Notes: generated by a model from the letters alone, not told the origin. A DNA stretch of 51,965 bases from Rickettsiales bacterium (GCA_017620845.1 JAGAUJ010000004.1:1-51965); one strand, 5' to 3'. Counted from the first letter of the stretch, positions 36,148-45,729 are shown. Numbers and translations are program-made.

Positions 36148-37197
36148 TTATTCTTCAACCTCAATATTTAACACATTTTTACAATATGTAACAAATGGAG
36201 TTTTAAAGCTTTTACATAACTTACAGAAAGTCTTTTTATTCATATTATTTATATGAACTAACATATTTTGTATATTATCAATAACATTTTGTTCTGTCTC
36301 AAAAGTTTTAATCAAATCATTTAATTCAGTTGCAAATTTATGTCCCAAACATTTACCACAAGATTCTTTTTCATAAAAAGCACCTAATCTTTTAATAAAT
36401 GTCAAGAAGTTTCTTTTATTTTTATCAAAAATTTCAATAGAGCCAGCACCAGTAATAATATTATCTTTTAATTGATTGCTATTATAAACTGGACCGCTTG
36501 CACTACCACCAACTTGAACATAAAAATCAAAATCAGGCAACAAATCATTATTTTTTAATACACCATAAATACTTTCATCATTTCTATGTCTTACAACAAC
36601 TTTTTGTCTACCAAAATTTGAAGAAAAACCATCTCCAAACACACCAGTAAATCTACCAAAATCCCAATTACCGTCTAAAACTCTTGCTATATCATAAAAC
36701 GTTTCAACATTATTCATCATTGTAGGTTTTTCAAAAAGCCCCTTAACAACTGTTCTGTGTATCCTTGGTTTTGGTTGTGCTACACCAGTTTCAATAATAT
36801 TCATCAAAGCACTTGCTTCACCACCAATATATGATGGATTTTCAATACTAATGTGGAATTTTATACCACTCCATTTATAATTATTTATATACTTAAATAA
36901 TTGTGGTTGTAATTCATTTAAATAATCTTGATTTATATGAATATAAACTTCTACATTTTTATCTAAAAATTCAATGGCATAATCAATACCTTTAAACACC
37001 ATATCCATATGATTTCGCCAAATATACAAGTCTTTAAATAAACCCATTTCACCTTCAGATGAATTAACTATTATATATTTTACATCACCTTCTGCTTCAC
37101 TAACGCCTTGCCATTTGTCAGCAGTTGGAAAACTTGCTCCACCTTTACCAAAAAGTCCAGCATCTCTAAGTTTTTGTATAACTTCTTCTTTATTCAT
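36148..37197 (-). CDS. NuoF/HydB-like flavin iron-sulfur subunit, divergent and with altered cluster ligands
   Basis: Related to the FMN- and 4Fe-4S-carrying NADH-oxidising subunits of complex I and electron-bifurcating hydrogenases. 349 residues, shorter than the usual 420 or more because it begins almost at the FMN loop (GLFGKGGASFPTADKW). Further matches are NSSEGEMGLFKD, PRIHRTV and PTMMNNVETF. The cluster motif reads SCGKCLGHK: Cys280 and Cys283 are kept, but the third Cys of the usual CxxCxxC is His286; the distal Cys (325) is present. YICGEE has become YIGGEA. It stands alone, without nuoE or nuoG. It may bind an altered cluster or be specialised for hydrogen metabolism alongside HydG. 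Confidence 0.75.
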   Translation of the reverse strand: MNKEEVIQKLRDAGLFGKGGASFPTADKWQGVSEAEGDVKYIIVNSSEGEMGLFKDLYIWRNHMDMVFKGIDYAIEFLDKNVEVYIHINQDYLNELQPQLFKYINNYKWSGIKFHISIENPSYIGGEASALMNIIETGVAQPKPRIHRTVVKGLFEKPTMMNNVETFYDIARVLDGNWDFGRFTGVFGDGFSSNFGRQKVVVRHRNDESIYGVLKNNDLLPDFDFYVQVGGSASGPVYNSNQLKDNIITGAGSIEIFDKNKRNFLTFIKRLGAFYEKESCGKCLGHKFATELNDLIKTFETEQNVIDNIQNMLVHINNMNKKTFCKLCKSFKTPFVTYCKNVLNIEVEE

Positions 37198-37212
37198 AAT
37201 AACTCCTAAAAA

Positions 37213-37704
37213 TTAGTCTCTAAAATTAATAAATTGCAATGGAACATTTAACTTCAAGTCTTTAATTTCTTGTATTGCAGTTTGTAAATCATCTCTTGAT
37301 TTTCCACTTATTCTTACTTCGTCACCTTGAATGCTTGCTTGAACTTTAAGTTTTGATTGTTTAAAATATTTTGTTATTTGTTTTGCATTTTCTTGATCTA
37401 TACCCTCTTTAATTTTCACAACTTGTCTTAAAGTATTACCACTTGCCTTTTCTTCTTTTTGAAAATCAAGAGCAACTGGGTCAAGTTTTCTTTTAACAAA
37501 AGAGGCTTTTAAAGAACTTTGTATTTGTTCTAAACAATAATCGCTTTCGCCAACAATTGTTATATTTTTTTCTTTTTTGTCTAATTCAATTGACCATTTA
37601 ACACTTTTAAAATCGTATCTGTTTCCAATTTCTCTTAAAACTGTATTTACTGCATTGTCAACTTCTTGTAAGTCTATTTTGGATACAACATCAAAACTTG
37701 GCAT
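37213..37704 (-). CDS. yajQ: YajQ-family nucleotide-binding protein
   Basis: 163-residue protein of the UPF0234 family, two ferredoxin-like domains, reported to bind cyclic di-GMP or nucleotides. Diagnostic is the start MPSFDVVSKIDLQEVDNAVN, followed by RYDFK, and the end LKLNVPLQFINFRD. It lies 15 bases upstream of the NuoF-like gene on the same strand, so the two are probably co-transcribed. Its cell role is poorly known in most bacteria. Confidence 0.96.
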   Translation of the reverse strand: MPSFDVVSKIDLQEVDNAVNTVLREIGNRYDFKSVKWSIELDKKEKNITIVGESDYCLEQIQSSLKASFVKRKLDPVALDFQKEEKASGNTLRQVVKIKEGIDQENAKQITKYFKQSKLKVQASIQGDEVRISGKSRDDLQTAIQEIKDLKLNVPLQFINFRD

Positions 37705-37843
37705 ATTTAAAAAAATAATTATTAATATTTATATTATTGTAAATATTTTTTTGTTTTTCAATAAAAACTATTCATATAATAAAACAACTATTGAATATTA
37801 ATTTTTATTGAATATTTTTAACTTAATAAATACCGATTATATT

Positions 37844-38656
37844 ATGAAAAAATTAGGTTTAATCGCAGGTGGAAATAGATTACCATTAGAAATAGTAAAA
37901 CATTGTAAAGAAAATAATATTGAATTACATTGTGTTTTAATAGATGGTTTTGCCAAAAAAGAAGACTACAAAAATCAACATTTTATAACAATCAAAATTG
38001 GACAAGTTGGAAAAGCGATTAATTTTTTTAAAAAAAATAAAGTGGAACAGTTGCTTTTTGCTGGAAATGTTAAAAAACCATCTTTTGGTTTAATGGGACT
38101 TGATTTTAAAGGTTTTTTACTGTTGAGAAATATTTTAAAAAATAAGATTTTGGGAGATAACACAGTTTTAGAAACTGTTATTGATTTTTTAAAAAAATAC
38201 AATTTAGAAGTTTTGGAAATAGATTCCATTTTGAAAAATGTTAAATTTTGTAAGGGAAATAATACAAGTATAAAATGTGAAAATAATTATATTGAAGATA
38301 TAAATATTGGCAAGAAAATACTTGAAACTTTGAGTGATTTTGATATAGGACAATCAATAATTATGCAGCAAAAAAATGTTATTGGTATAGAAGGTGTGGA
38401 AGGAACTGAAAAACTTATTGAAAGATGTAGAGAATTAAAATATACAAAAGGCTCAAAACCAGTTTTAGTAAAGATTAAAAAGACAAATCAAACAAGAAAA
38501 ATAGATTTGCCAACTGTTGGTGTAGATACTATAAAACAAATACATTCGGCTGGTTTTGCTGGAATTGCAATTGATAGTGAAAATTGTTTAGTTGTGTCAA
38601 TGCAGGAAGTTTTGTCTTTGGCGGAAGAGCTTGGTGTGTTTGTGTGGGGAATATAA
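37844..38656 (+). CDS. lpxI: UDP-2,3-diacylglucosamine pyrophosphatase LpxI
   Basis: Cleaves UDP-2,3-diacylglucosamine to lipid X in lipid A synthesis, the LpxH-equivalent of Alphaproteobacteria. 270 residues from ATG 37844 (an in-frame ATG at 37808 has a poorer context). Conserved blocks: KKLGLIAGGNRLPLEIVKHC, FAGNVKKPS, KILGDNTVLETVIDFL, DIGQSIIMQQKNVIGIEGVEGTE (the family core), and TVGVDTIKQIHSAGFAGIAI. Its presence supports the alphaproteobacterial reading. The coding strand is G/T-rich over the last 60 bases. Confidence 0.95.
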   Translation: MKKLGLIAGGNRLPLEIVKHCKENNIELHCVLIDGFAKKEDYKNQHFITIKIGQVGKAINFFKKNKVEQLLFAGNVKKPSFGLMGLDFKGFLLLRNILKNKILGDNTVLETVIDFLKKYNLEVLEIDSILKNVKFCKGNNTSIKCENNYIEDINIGKKILETLSDFDIGQSIIMQQKNVIGIEGVEGTEKLIERCRELKYTKGSKPVLVKIKKTNQTRKIDLPTVGVDTIKQIHSAGFAGIAIDSENCLVVSMQEVLSLAEELGVFVWGI

Positions 38657-38725
38657 AATTAACAATAAAATAAACTAAAAAAATTTAGCGCAAAATACAC
38701 AAACCCAACCAAACAAACCAACAAA

Positions 38726-38758
38726 AAACAACCCCAACATCTTACATTGGGATTGTTT
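38726..38758. terminator. Bidirectional terminator between lpxI and the phosphomannomutase gene
   Basis: A 12-bp stem with one mismatch, AAACAACCCCAA/TTGGGATTGTTT, with A-rich left and T-rich right flanks, serving either convergent gene. Confidence 0.8.
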
Positions 38759-38792
38759 AATTTTTCAAACAATATATTATTTTAACTTATAA

Positions 38793-40178
38793 CTAAAACT
38801 CTATATCATACCCACTCAAATTCAACTGATTTCTCAAATCTTTTTTACACTCTTCAAGTCCAGCCTCACTAAGTGCCTCACACCTCGTAGTAATATCTGG
38901 TTGTGTATTAGAACCTCTAACAAGCCACCAACCATCTTTTGTCTCAACTCTTATACCATCCACATCTACAAACTTTCTACCTTCTTTTTTCATTCTTTCA
39001 GCAATTTCATTAGCAATTTCAAATTTCTTATCATCGCCAACTTCAACTCTTATTTCACTTGTAGAATATGTTTTTGGAAAAGACTTTCTAATTTCAGCGA
39101 TTGTTGTATCACTATTTGAAACAAAATTCATTAATTTAACTGCTGCATACAAAGCGTCATCGTAATTATAATTTTCTCCATAAAATACATGTCCACTTGT
39201 TTCTGCTGCCAATTTAATATTATCTTCTTTCATTTTTGCTTTTTGCGCAGAATGGCCAGGTTTCCACATAACCGGAATGCCACCATGTTCTACTATATCA
39301 TCATATAAAACTTTACTTGCTTTAACTTCTGACATAACTTTTTCGCCCGGATTATCTTTCAAAAATTCCCTTGCCAAAATTGCTAATAATTGATCTCCAT
39401 ATAATAAAAAGCCTTCACTATCTACAATACCAACTCTATCACCATCACCATCAAAACCAACACCAAAATCACAATTATTATCAACAACTGCCTTTTTTAA
39501 CATTTCCATATTTTTTTCTACTGCTGGATCTGGATGATGATTTGGAAAATCTCCATCAACTGTATCACAAATTGTTATATGTTGACCTGGTAATCTTTTA
39601 ACTGCATCTTTTAAGATACTTGCAACCGCACCATTTCCAGCGTCCCAAACAATTTTTAATTCTTTTTTGCCATTTTGTAATTTATTTACTATAAAATCAA
39701 AATAGGCTTCTTTTATATTAATTTCTTCATATTTCGCATTACTTCCATTTTCAAAATCGCCATTTTTAGCATATATACCCAATTGTTGTATATTTTCACC
39801 CCAAATAGGCTCCTCATTTGTTAACATTTTAAAACCATTATATTCTGCTGGATTATGTGAAGCAGTTATAATTATTCCAGCATCTTTATTTAAATGATGT
39901 AAAGAAAAATACACAACTGGTGTTGGAACTAAACCAATATTTGCAACATTAATACCGCATTCCATTAAACCTTTTACTACATTTTCCGCATAAAGTGGAG
40001 ATGTATGTCTTCCATCAAAACCAACCACACAACTATGTTTATTAAATTTTCTTTTTAATAATGTTCCATAACTTTTTCCAACAAAATAAGCATCAACTTC
40101 ACTTAAATTTTTTCCTACGACACCCCTTATATCGTATTGTTTTAATATACTTTTTTCAAAAATATGTGCATTATTCAT
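38793..40178 (-). CDS. manB: Phosphomannomutase/phosphoglucomutase
   Basis: Interconverts sugar 1- and 6-phosphates, supplying glucose-1-phosphate (for RfbA) or mannose-1-phosphate for surface sugars. 461 residues from ATG 40178, which has AAAAGAG upstream; a frame-open ATG at 40205 has none. Signatures: SILKQYDIRGVVGK, the phosphoserine loop TASHNPAEYNGFKM, metal-binding DGDGDRVGIVD, ETSGHVFYGENY and the phosphate-binding VRGSNTQPDITTR. Bifunctional AlgC-type enzymes are of this length. The 3' end and spacer are C-rich on the plus strand. Confidence 0.93.
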   Translation of the reverse strand: MNNAHIFEKSILKQYDIRGVVGKNLSEVDAYFVGKSYGTLLKRKFNKHSCVVGFDGRHTSPLYAENVVKGLMECGINVANIGLVPTPVVYFSLHHLNKDAGIIITASHNPAEYNGFKMLTNEEPIWGENIQQLGIYAKNGDFENGSNAKYEEINIKEAYFDFIVNKLQNGKKELKIVWDAGNGAVASILKDAVKRLPGQHITICDTVDGDFPNHHPDPAVEKNMEMLKKAVVDNNCDFGVGFDGDGDRVGIVDSEGFLLYGDQLLAILAREFLKDNPGEKVMSEVKASKVLYDDIVEHGGIPVMWKPGHSAQKAKMKEDNIKLAAETSGHVFYGENYNYDDALYAAVKLMNFVSNSDTTIAEIRKSFPKTYSTSEIRVEVGDDKKFEIANEIAERMKKEGRKFVDVDGIRVETKDGWWLVRGSNTQPDITTRCEALSEAGLEECKKDLRNQLNLSGYDIEF

Positions 40179-40335
40179 AATAATCTCTTTTTGTTGATAA
40201 ATCAATTTATGTTATAAATGTTTTTTTAAAAAAACAAGGGGGAATTTAAAAAATTACAAACACTTATTCAAAATAATTTATTGAAAAATTTTTACATAGT
40301 TTTATATTGATAATAATTTTAAATTTATTGTTTAC

Positions 40336-40950
40336 ATGACATACAAATATTATGAAAATGATTTACCAGACGATTTAGATTTGGGTAATGAGATAGCAAT
40401 TGACACCGAAACACTTGGTTTGAATAATTTTAGAGACAGATTGTGTTTAATACAATTCTCATCTGGCGATGGAATAGCGCATTTAGTCCATTTTAAAAGC
40501 AACAGTCTTTACAACTCTCCAAATATCAAAAAAATACTTACAAATAATAATATTTTAAAAATATTTCATTTTGCAAGATTTGATTTAGCAATTTTACAGA
40601 AAACATTTAACATAGAAATTAACAATATTTATTGCACTAAGATTGCTTCAAAAATAGCAAGAACATATACAGATGCACACGGATTAAAAGTATTAATAAA
40701 AGAGTTTTTTAATATTGATATCTCGAAAAGAGAGCAAAGTTCATACTGGGGTGGAGATATGACTGACGAACAATTAAAATATGCCTCAAACGATGTTTTG
40801 TTTTTACACAGAATAAAAGATAGACTTAACACAATTTTAGAAAATGAAAATAGAAAAGAGTTAGCGGAAGAGTGTTTTAAATTTTTACCAACAAGAGTAA
40901 AACTTGACTTATCGGGTTGGTTAGAAATGGATATTTTTAGTCATCAATAG
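40336..40950 (+). CDS. rnd: Ribonuclease D-like 3'-5' exonuclease (short form)
   Basis: 204 residues covering only the DEDD exonuclease domain; the HRDC domains of E. coli RNase D are absent, as usual in alphaproteobacteria. Catalytic regions: AIDTETLGLNNFRDRLCLIQFSS (Asp, Glu), HFARFDLAILQ (Asp) and YASNDVLFLHRI (Asp with the Tyr of the DEDDy type). It trims tRNA and other small RNA 3' ends. Eight bases before the uracil-DNA glycosylase-like gene, with which it may be co-transcribed. Confidence 0.93.
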   Translation: MTYKYYENDLPDDLDLGNEIAIDTETLGLNNFRDRLCLIQFSSGDGIAHLVHFKSNSLYNSPNIKKILTNNNILKIFHFARFDLAILQKTFNIEINNIYCTKIASKIARTYTDAHGLKVLIKEFFNIDISKREQSSYWGGDMTDEQLKYASNDVLFLHRIKDRLNTILENENRKELAEECFKFLPTRVKLDLSGWLEMDIFSHQ

Positions 40951-40958
40951 TAAGTTAT

Positions 40959-41753
40959 ATGCAAGAAGATTTAGTTGTATTGCTTGAATGGTTAAATGCT
41001 AATGGTATAAGTGATATTTTTAATGAAGAAATCACTAAAAATACTAATGAATTTGAAGAACAAACAACCGCAAAAACCCTAAACAATTTTGTAAAAGCGC
41101 TTGCAGAGCAACAAAAAGAAGTAAGAAACCTAAATCCAATATTTGGACAAATTAATGAAATTAAGAAATATGCAGATCAATTAAATGATATTGTGAGTAT
41201 AGTTGATTTTATAAACAATTCTAATATATATAATAATTTTAGAAAAAGTGCTTCAAATACAATCATACTTGATGGAAATACTAATGCTAATATACTGATA
41301 ATAAATGACTTACCAACTGATATTGATGACGAAATTGGTAATATATTTAGTGGCGAAAGTGGTATATTGTTAGACAATATGATGAAATCTATTAATTTAA
41401 ATAAAAATGATTATTGTGTATTAAATAGTTTTTTTTGGAGATTGGCCGGCGGTAGAAATCCAATAAAAGAAGAACTTGAATCTTGTAGACCACTTATAGA
41501 AAAGATTATATCAATAATAAAACCAAAATTGATAATTTTTACTGGAAATTATTCTATATCTACACTCTTTGAAAATAATAGAAACTTAATAAGTATTAGA
41601 GGTAAATTTTTAGATTATACAAATTGTTATTTGCATGACAATATTAAAATATCTGCAACCTATGGACCAAATTTTTTAATTAAAAATAAAATTAAAAAAA
41701 AGGATGCATGGCAAGATTTACTTGCAATAAAAGATTTTTTAAACTCCAAATAG
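40959..41753 (+). CDS. Uracil-DNA glycosylase family 4-like protein with altered active-site motifs
   Basis: 264 residues aligning in order with family 4 glycosylases: an N-terminal helical domain, FSGESGILLDNMM, NSFFWRLAGGRNP, SCRPLIEKII, and a terminal WQDLLAIKDFL. The nucleotide-binding motif usually reading GEAPG is NDLPT here (about residue 117), and the late His of the TxHP motif is Gly236 (TYGPNFL). The iron-sulfur cysteines seen in thermophilic members are not kept except Cys176. So this may be an inactive, divergent or substrate-changed paralogue; the relation is clear but catalytic competence is doubtful. Confidence 0.75.
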   Translation: MQEDLVVLLEWLNANGISDIFNEEITKNTNEFEEQTTAKTLNNFVKALAEQQKEVRNLNPIFGQINEIKKYADQLNDIVSIVDFINNSNIYNNFRKSASNTIILDGNTNANILIINDLPTDIDDEIGNIFSGESGILLDNMMKSINLNKNDYCVLNSFFWRLAGGRNPIKEELESCRPLIEKIISIIKPKLIIFTGNYSISTLFENNRNLISIRGKFLDYTNCYLHDNIKISATYGPNFLIKNKIKKKDAWQDLLAIKDFLNSK

Positions 41754-41833
41754 TTATATATAAAAATTTATTGATAAATATAAATAAAATATTAGCATAT
41801 TAGCATATTATTAACAATAATATTCATTAAATT

Positions 41834-42283
41834 ATGAAAAAATTATTACTAACAACTGCATTATCTTTTGTTGTTATTTCCAATGCACAAGCATTAGATT
41901 CAACTGGTTGTGGACTTGGTTCAACAGTATGGAGAGGCGAAAGAGGTGTAGCACCACAATTATTGGCTGTTACCACAAATGGCACATCTGGAACATAAAC
42001 TTTTGGTATTATGTCAGGAACATTAGGTTGCGATCCAAATGGAAGAATTACTGGTGGAACAGGAAGAATAATTGGTTTTTTAGAAAATAATTTAGATACC
42101 TTTGCACTTGATGCAGCAAGAGGTGAAGGCGAAACAATAAATGTTATTGCCTCAATAGCAAATCAAGATGTAAAAAAGGTTCAAGAAATAATTAAATCAA
42201 ACTTTGATAAATTATTTGACGATGAAGATTTACATGTTGCAGAAGTTTCACAAAAATTAGCAAAATTACTTAATATTGCCTAA
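41834..42283 (+). pseudogene. DUF3015-like secreted protein with an in-frame stop
   Basis: The frame of 149 residues begins with a signal peptide (MKKLLLTTALSFVVISNAQA) and the DUF3015 pattern: STGCGLGSTVWRGERG, TTNGTSGT, then TFGIMSGTLGCDPNG. Codon 55 (41996-41998) is TAA where relatives have Gln (CAA) between TNGTSG and TFG; only one base differs. The rest reads on in frame to 42283 with conserved composition. The 3' part also opens with an internal ATG at 42011. Recent nonsense mutation, read-through or a base-call error would all explain it. Other genes here use TAA as a normal stop, so recoding is unlikely. Confidence 0.75.
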
Positions 42284-42296
42284 TATTATTTAATTT

Positions 42297-44159
42297 ATGT
42301 TCATAAAAGTTTTATGTTGTTTCTTGTTTTTTATAAATTGTGTTTTTGCCAATAACAAAATAGAATATTATATTAAAAAAGCAAATGACATAAAACTATA
42401 TCAAAATAACGAATGGTTGGCACTTATACATTACAAAAAAACATTAAATAATAATTATAAAAGTATAATAACAAGTAAAAATTTTTTCTTATCAAAGGAA
42501 GGAATAAACAATCCAAAAAAAGAATTAGAAAATACAATAAAAGCCTTTTTTAATCAAAGTAATATAAATAAAATAACAACAAAAGAAAACAGAATAGAAC
42601 AACATGCATTATGTAGATTTCCAGCAAGATTTGAATTTATAAATAAACATCTAAAAATAAATTCAAATGATTTACCAAAAGTCAAATGCACAAAATACGA
42701 AGAATTTTTTAAAGAAATTCAACCAGAATCTTTAACTATTATTTTTCCAACTGCTTACATTAATAATCCAGCGTCAATGTTTGGTCATACATTAATTAGG
42801 ATAGACAAAAAAAATCCAAATAATCAGGATACAAATTTAAATTCAATTGCTATTAATTATGGTGCCGATACCAATGGCGAAATAAGTGGTCTAATTTTTG
42901 CTTTTAAAGGAATTTTTGGTCTATATGATGGTTTTTATTCTGCAATGCCATATTATAAAATAACTAATAATTATAATAATTTAGAAAGCAGAAATATTTG
43001 GGAATATAAAACTAACTATACAAAACAAGAAACCCAGTATTATACAAAACACGTTTGGGAATTAATACAAACAAGGTCACCATATTATTTTTTCCAAAAA
43101 AACTGTTCTTATTACTTACTTGATAGTTTAAATATTTTAAGACCAGATACGAAATTATTAAATAATTTCAATTTTAGAACAATACCAATAGAAACAATAA
43201 AAGTTCTTTATAATAACAATATTATAACAGACATTAATTATAGATCTGGTCTACAACAAGAAATTAAAAATATGTCAAAACAATTAAATAAACAAGAAAA
43301 AAAATCAGTAAAAAATATACTTAATGGAAAAGCACCAATTATTAAAAATGGAAAGATTTATGAAACCGCCTACAAATTATTACAATACAATAAAACAAAA
43401 AGTAAAATTAGCCCACAAGATTATAGGAAACAATCATTATTTATATTAAAAAAAATTAATAATTATACCAATACATTTAATTACAAAAATACACCAACAC
43501 CACCACAAGAAGGACACAAATTTAACAAATTAAATATTTCTTATGGATATTCACAAAATGACAAACAATTCATAGATTTTGTTTATAAACCAGCATATCA
43601 TGAATTATTAGATTTTAGCGATGGTTTTGAATTTGGTTCACAAATTAATTTTTTTACAGCAAATTTAAGGTATTATTTTGATAAAAATAAATTTGATTTA
43701 GAAAAGTTTGATTTTATGAATATAAAATCTTTGGCATTATATGATTATTTTTTTAAACCAACCTCATTTTCTGTTTTATTTGGTATAAATAATCTATATA
43801 ACAACTATAAAATCTTACTTTTAAAAACAAATGGTGGTTTTACCATTGGAAATGAAAATATATCATTTTTTGGATTAATAGGTCCCAGTATTAATTACAG
43901 TGGACATTTTAAACATAATGCAAATTTAGGAATAAATAGCAACATTGGAACATTAATTAACTTTAAATATTTCAAAACAACATTAGATTTCAAACTCAAT
44001 AAGTTCATAGATAATATATATAATTACAATACATTAAACATTAATACAAATATTAATATCACTAAAAATTTTGCCGTTGATGTAAAATATAACAAATATT
44101 TTTACAAAAATTACAAAAATAATTATGAATTTTTTGGCGGAATTAAAATATTTTTTTAA
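42297..44159 (+). CDS. DUF4105 (Lnb-like) periplasmic protein
   Basis: 620-residue exported protein: an N-terminal signal peptide (FIKVLCCFLFFINCVFA) is followed by a domain with PTAYINNPASMFGHTLIRID, GLYDGFYSAMPYYKI and FFQKNCSYYLLDSLNIL, the core pattern of the DUF4105/Lnb family, which has a Cys/His pair resembling NlpC/P60 hydrolases (His in FGHTL, Cys in KNCSY). The C-terminal 200 or so residues look like repeated beta strands typical of an outer-membrane barrel (ending in Phe). It follows the DUF3015 gene by 13 bases. Function unproven; likely envelope. Confidence 0.8.
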   Translation: MFIKVLCCFLFFINCVFANNKIEYYIKKANDIKLYQNNEWLALIHYKKTLNNNYKSIITSKNFFLSKEGINNPKKELENTIKAFFNQSNINKITTKENRIEQHALCRFPARFEFINKHLKINSNDLPKVKCTKYEEFFKEIQPESLTIIFPTAYINNPASMFGHTLIRIDKKNPNNQDTNLNSIAINYGADTNGEISGLIFAFKGIFGLYDGFYSAMPYYKITNNYNNLESRNIWEYKTNYTKQETQYYTKHVWELIQTRSPYYFFQKNCSYYLLDSLNILRPDTKLLNNFNFRTIPIETIKVLYNNNIITDINYRSGLQQEIKNMSKQLNKQEKKSVKNILNGKAPIIKNGKIYETAYKLLQYNKTKSKISPQDYRKQSLFILKKINNYTNTFNYKNTPTPPQEGHKFNKLNISYGYSQNDKQFIDFVYKPAYHELLDFSDGFEFGSQINFFTANLRYYFDKNKFDLEKFDFMNIKSLALYDYFFKPTSFSVLFGINNLYNNYKILLLKTNGGFTIGNENISFFGLIGPSINYSGHFKHNANLGINSNIGTLINFKYFKTTLDFKLNKFIDNIYNYNTLNINTNINITKNFAVDVKYNKYFYKNYKNNYEFFGGIKIFF

Positions 44160-44218
44160 TAAATATTTTAATAAAATATATATTTACACATTCAAATTCA
44201 CAAAATAAATAAAAAATA

Positions 44219-44246
44219 TTGACATTTTATAATTTTTTTATATTCT
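44219..44246 (+). promoter_or_regulatory. Likely promoter of tRNA-Leu(UAG)
   Basis: TTGACA (44219-44224), 16 bases, TATTCT (44241-44246), 24 bases before the tRNA. Confidence 0.5.
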
Positions 44247-44270
44247 GTAAATTAAGTTTTATTTGAATAG

Positions 44271-44355
44271 GCGGGTATGGCGGAATTGGTAGACGCGCTA
44301 GACTTAGGATCTAGTGTCGCAAGACATAAGGGTTCGAGTCCCTTTACCCGCACCA
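44271..44355 (+). tRNA. tRNA-Leu (anticodon UAG)
   Basis: Acceptor GCGGGTA pairs with TACCCGC, then A and encoded CCA. The anticodon stem CTAGA/TCTAG encloses CTTAGGA, so the anticodon is UAG (CUN codons). The long variable arm and T arm GGGTTCGAGTCCC are those of tRNA-Leu. trigger factor starts 31 bases later. Confidence 0.95.
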
Positions 44356-44386
44356 TTTATTTATAATATTAATAAAATAGTAAGAA

Positions 44387-45670
44387 ATGGAAGTAATTAA
44401 AAGATTGGTTGAAGACACAAATCTCAAAAAAGTTTTTGATGTAACAATACCATTGCCAATAATAGATATGCTTGTTGATAAGAGAGCAGAAGAAAAACAA
44501 AAAAGTTATAGACTTGATGGTTTTAGAGTTGGAAAAGCACCAATTGAAGAAATAAAAAAAAGAGAAGCGGTTAATTTATTTTATTCAGTATCAGATACAT
44601 TAATAAATGATACAATAAATGATATAGTAGAACAAAATAAATATAAATTAGCAAGTCAAGCAAATGTAGATTTTAAACAATTTGCTGTTGATAAAAACAT
44701 AGAAATACAAGTAACATTTGAACTAATTCCAACCATCCCAGAGATAAAACTTAATGAAATTAATATTGATTACTACAAGGCAAATGTTACAGATGAAGAC
44801 ATTAACAGAACATTAGATAGAATAGTATCAACTTACAAAAATTGGACAGTAAAAGATGGTGTTGCTGAAAGTGGCAACATGACAAAAATTAATTTTACCG
44901 GTTATGTTGATGGTAAAGAATTTAATGGCGGTAAAGGCGAAAATTACAACTTACAATTAGGAAGTAATACATTTATTGGTGGTTTTGAGGAACAGTTAAT
45001 TGGTTCAAAAGCTGGCGATAAAGTTAAAGTAAAAGTAAAATTCCCAGACACATATCACTCTATAAATTTGGCTGGTAAAGATGCAGAATTTGATGTTGAA
45101 GTTATTGAGGTTTCAGAGGCTTCGCAAGTTGAATTAACAGATGAATTTATAAAAAATACATTTAATGTTGATGGATTAGAAACATTAAAAGAAAACATTA
45201 AAACAGAATTACTTAACACTTATACAAATATCTCAAAAACAAAAGTAAAAAATGATTTAGTTGTTAAGTTGGGTGATAGTGTTGATTTTGAAGTACCAGA
45301 AAAAGCGTTACAAGAAAAAATTAATATATTAACTGAATTCAAGAAACAAGATAAAATTGATGTTGAATCAATACAGGAAGATATTAAAAAAGAAGCAATA
45401 AGATCACTTAAATGTGGCTATATCTTCGCTGACTTGGCTGAAAAAAATAACATTACTGTAACTGATAGTGATATTACAGAAGCAATAATGAAAGAAGCTC
45501 AAAGTATGGTTGGTAATGAAAAATTGGTTATAGATTTTTATAGAAATAATACAAGAGCCTTAGAGGGTTTAAGAATTAAAACTTTAGAAAGTAAAGTTGT
45601 TGATTTTGTGATAGATAATGTTAATAGAAATGAAATAACAATTTCAGTTGAAGAGTTTAATAAACTTTAA
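44387..45670 (+). CDS. tig: Trigger factor
   Basis: Ribosome-bound chaperone with peptidyl-prolyl isomerase activity that meets nascent chains. 427 residues. The N-terminal ribosome-docking loop reads GFRVGKAP; a FKBP-like domain sits about residues 160-240 (NFTGYVDGKEFNGGKGENYNLQLG, GSKAGDKVKVKVKFPDTYH); the rest is the helical chaperone body. Usual partners clpP/clpX do not follow. A hairpin terminator comes 33 bases after the stop. Confidence 0.96.
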   Translation: MEVIKRLVEDTNLKKVFDVTIPLPIIDMLVDKRAEEKQKSYRLDGFRVGKAPIEEIKKREAVNLFYSVSDTLINDTINDIVEQNKYKLASQANVDFKQFAVDKNIEIQVTFELIPTIPEIKLNEINIDYYKANVTDEDINRTLDRIVSTYKNWTVKDGVAESGNMTKINFTGYVDGKEFNGGKGENYNLQLGSNTFIGGFEEQLIGSKAGDKVKVKVKFPDTYHSINLAGKDAEFDVEVIEVSEASQVELTDEFIKNTFNVDGLETLKENIKTELLNTYTNISKTKVKNDLVVKLGDSVDFEVPEKALQEKINILTEFKKQDKIDVESIQEDIKKEAIRSLKCGYIFADLAEKNNITVTDSDITEAIMKEAQSMVGNEKLVIDFYRNNTRALEGLRIKTLESKVVDFVIDNVNRNEITISVEEFNKL

Positions 45671-45702
45671 TTATTGATTTATTAAATCTATATTTATATT
45701 TG

Positions 45703-45729
45703 CCCACCAGCAATAGTTGGTGGGATTTT
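45703..45729 (+). terminator. Terminator of tig
   Basis: CCCACCA and TGGTGGG form a 7-bp, G+C-rich stem followed by ATTTTT. Confidence 0.85.

Noticed and set aside
41996..41998. Reassigned TAA codon (alternative genetic code)
   Set aside because: Many intact genes in the window end with TAA and would run on into noise if it coded for Gln.
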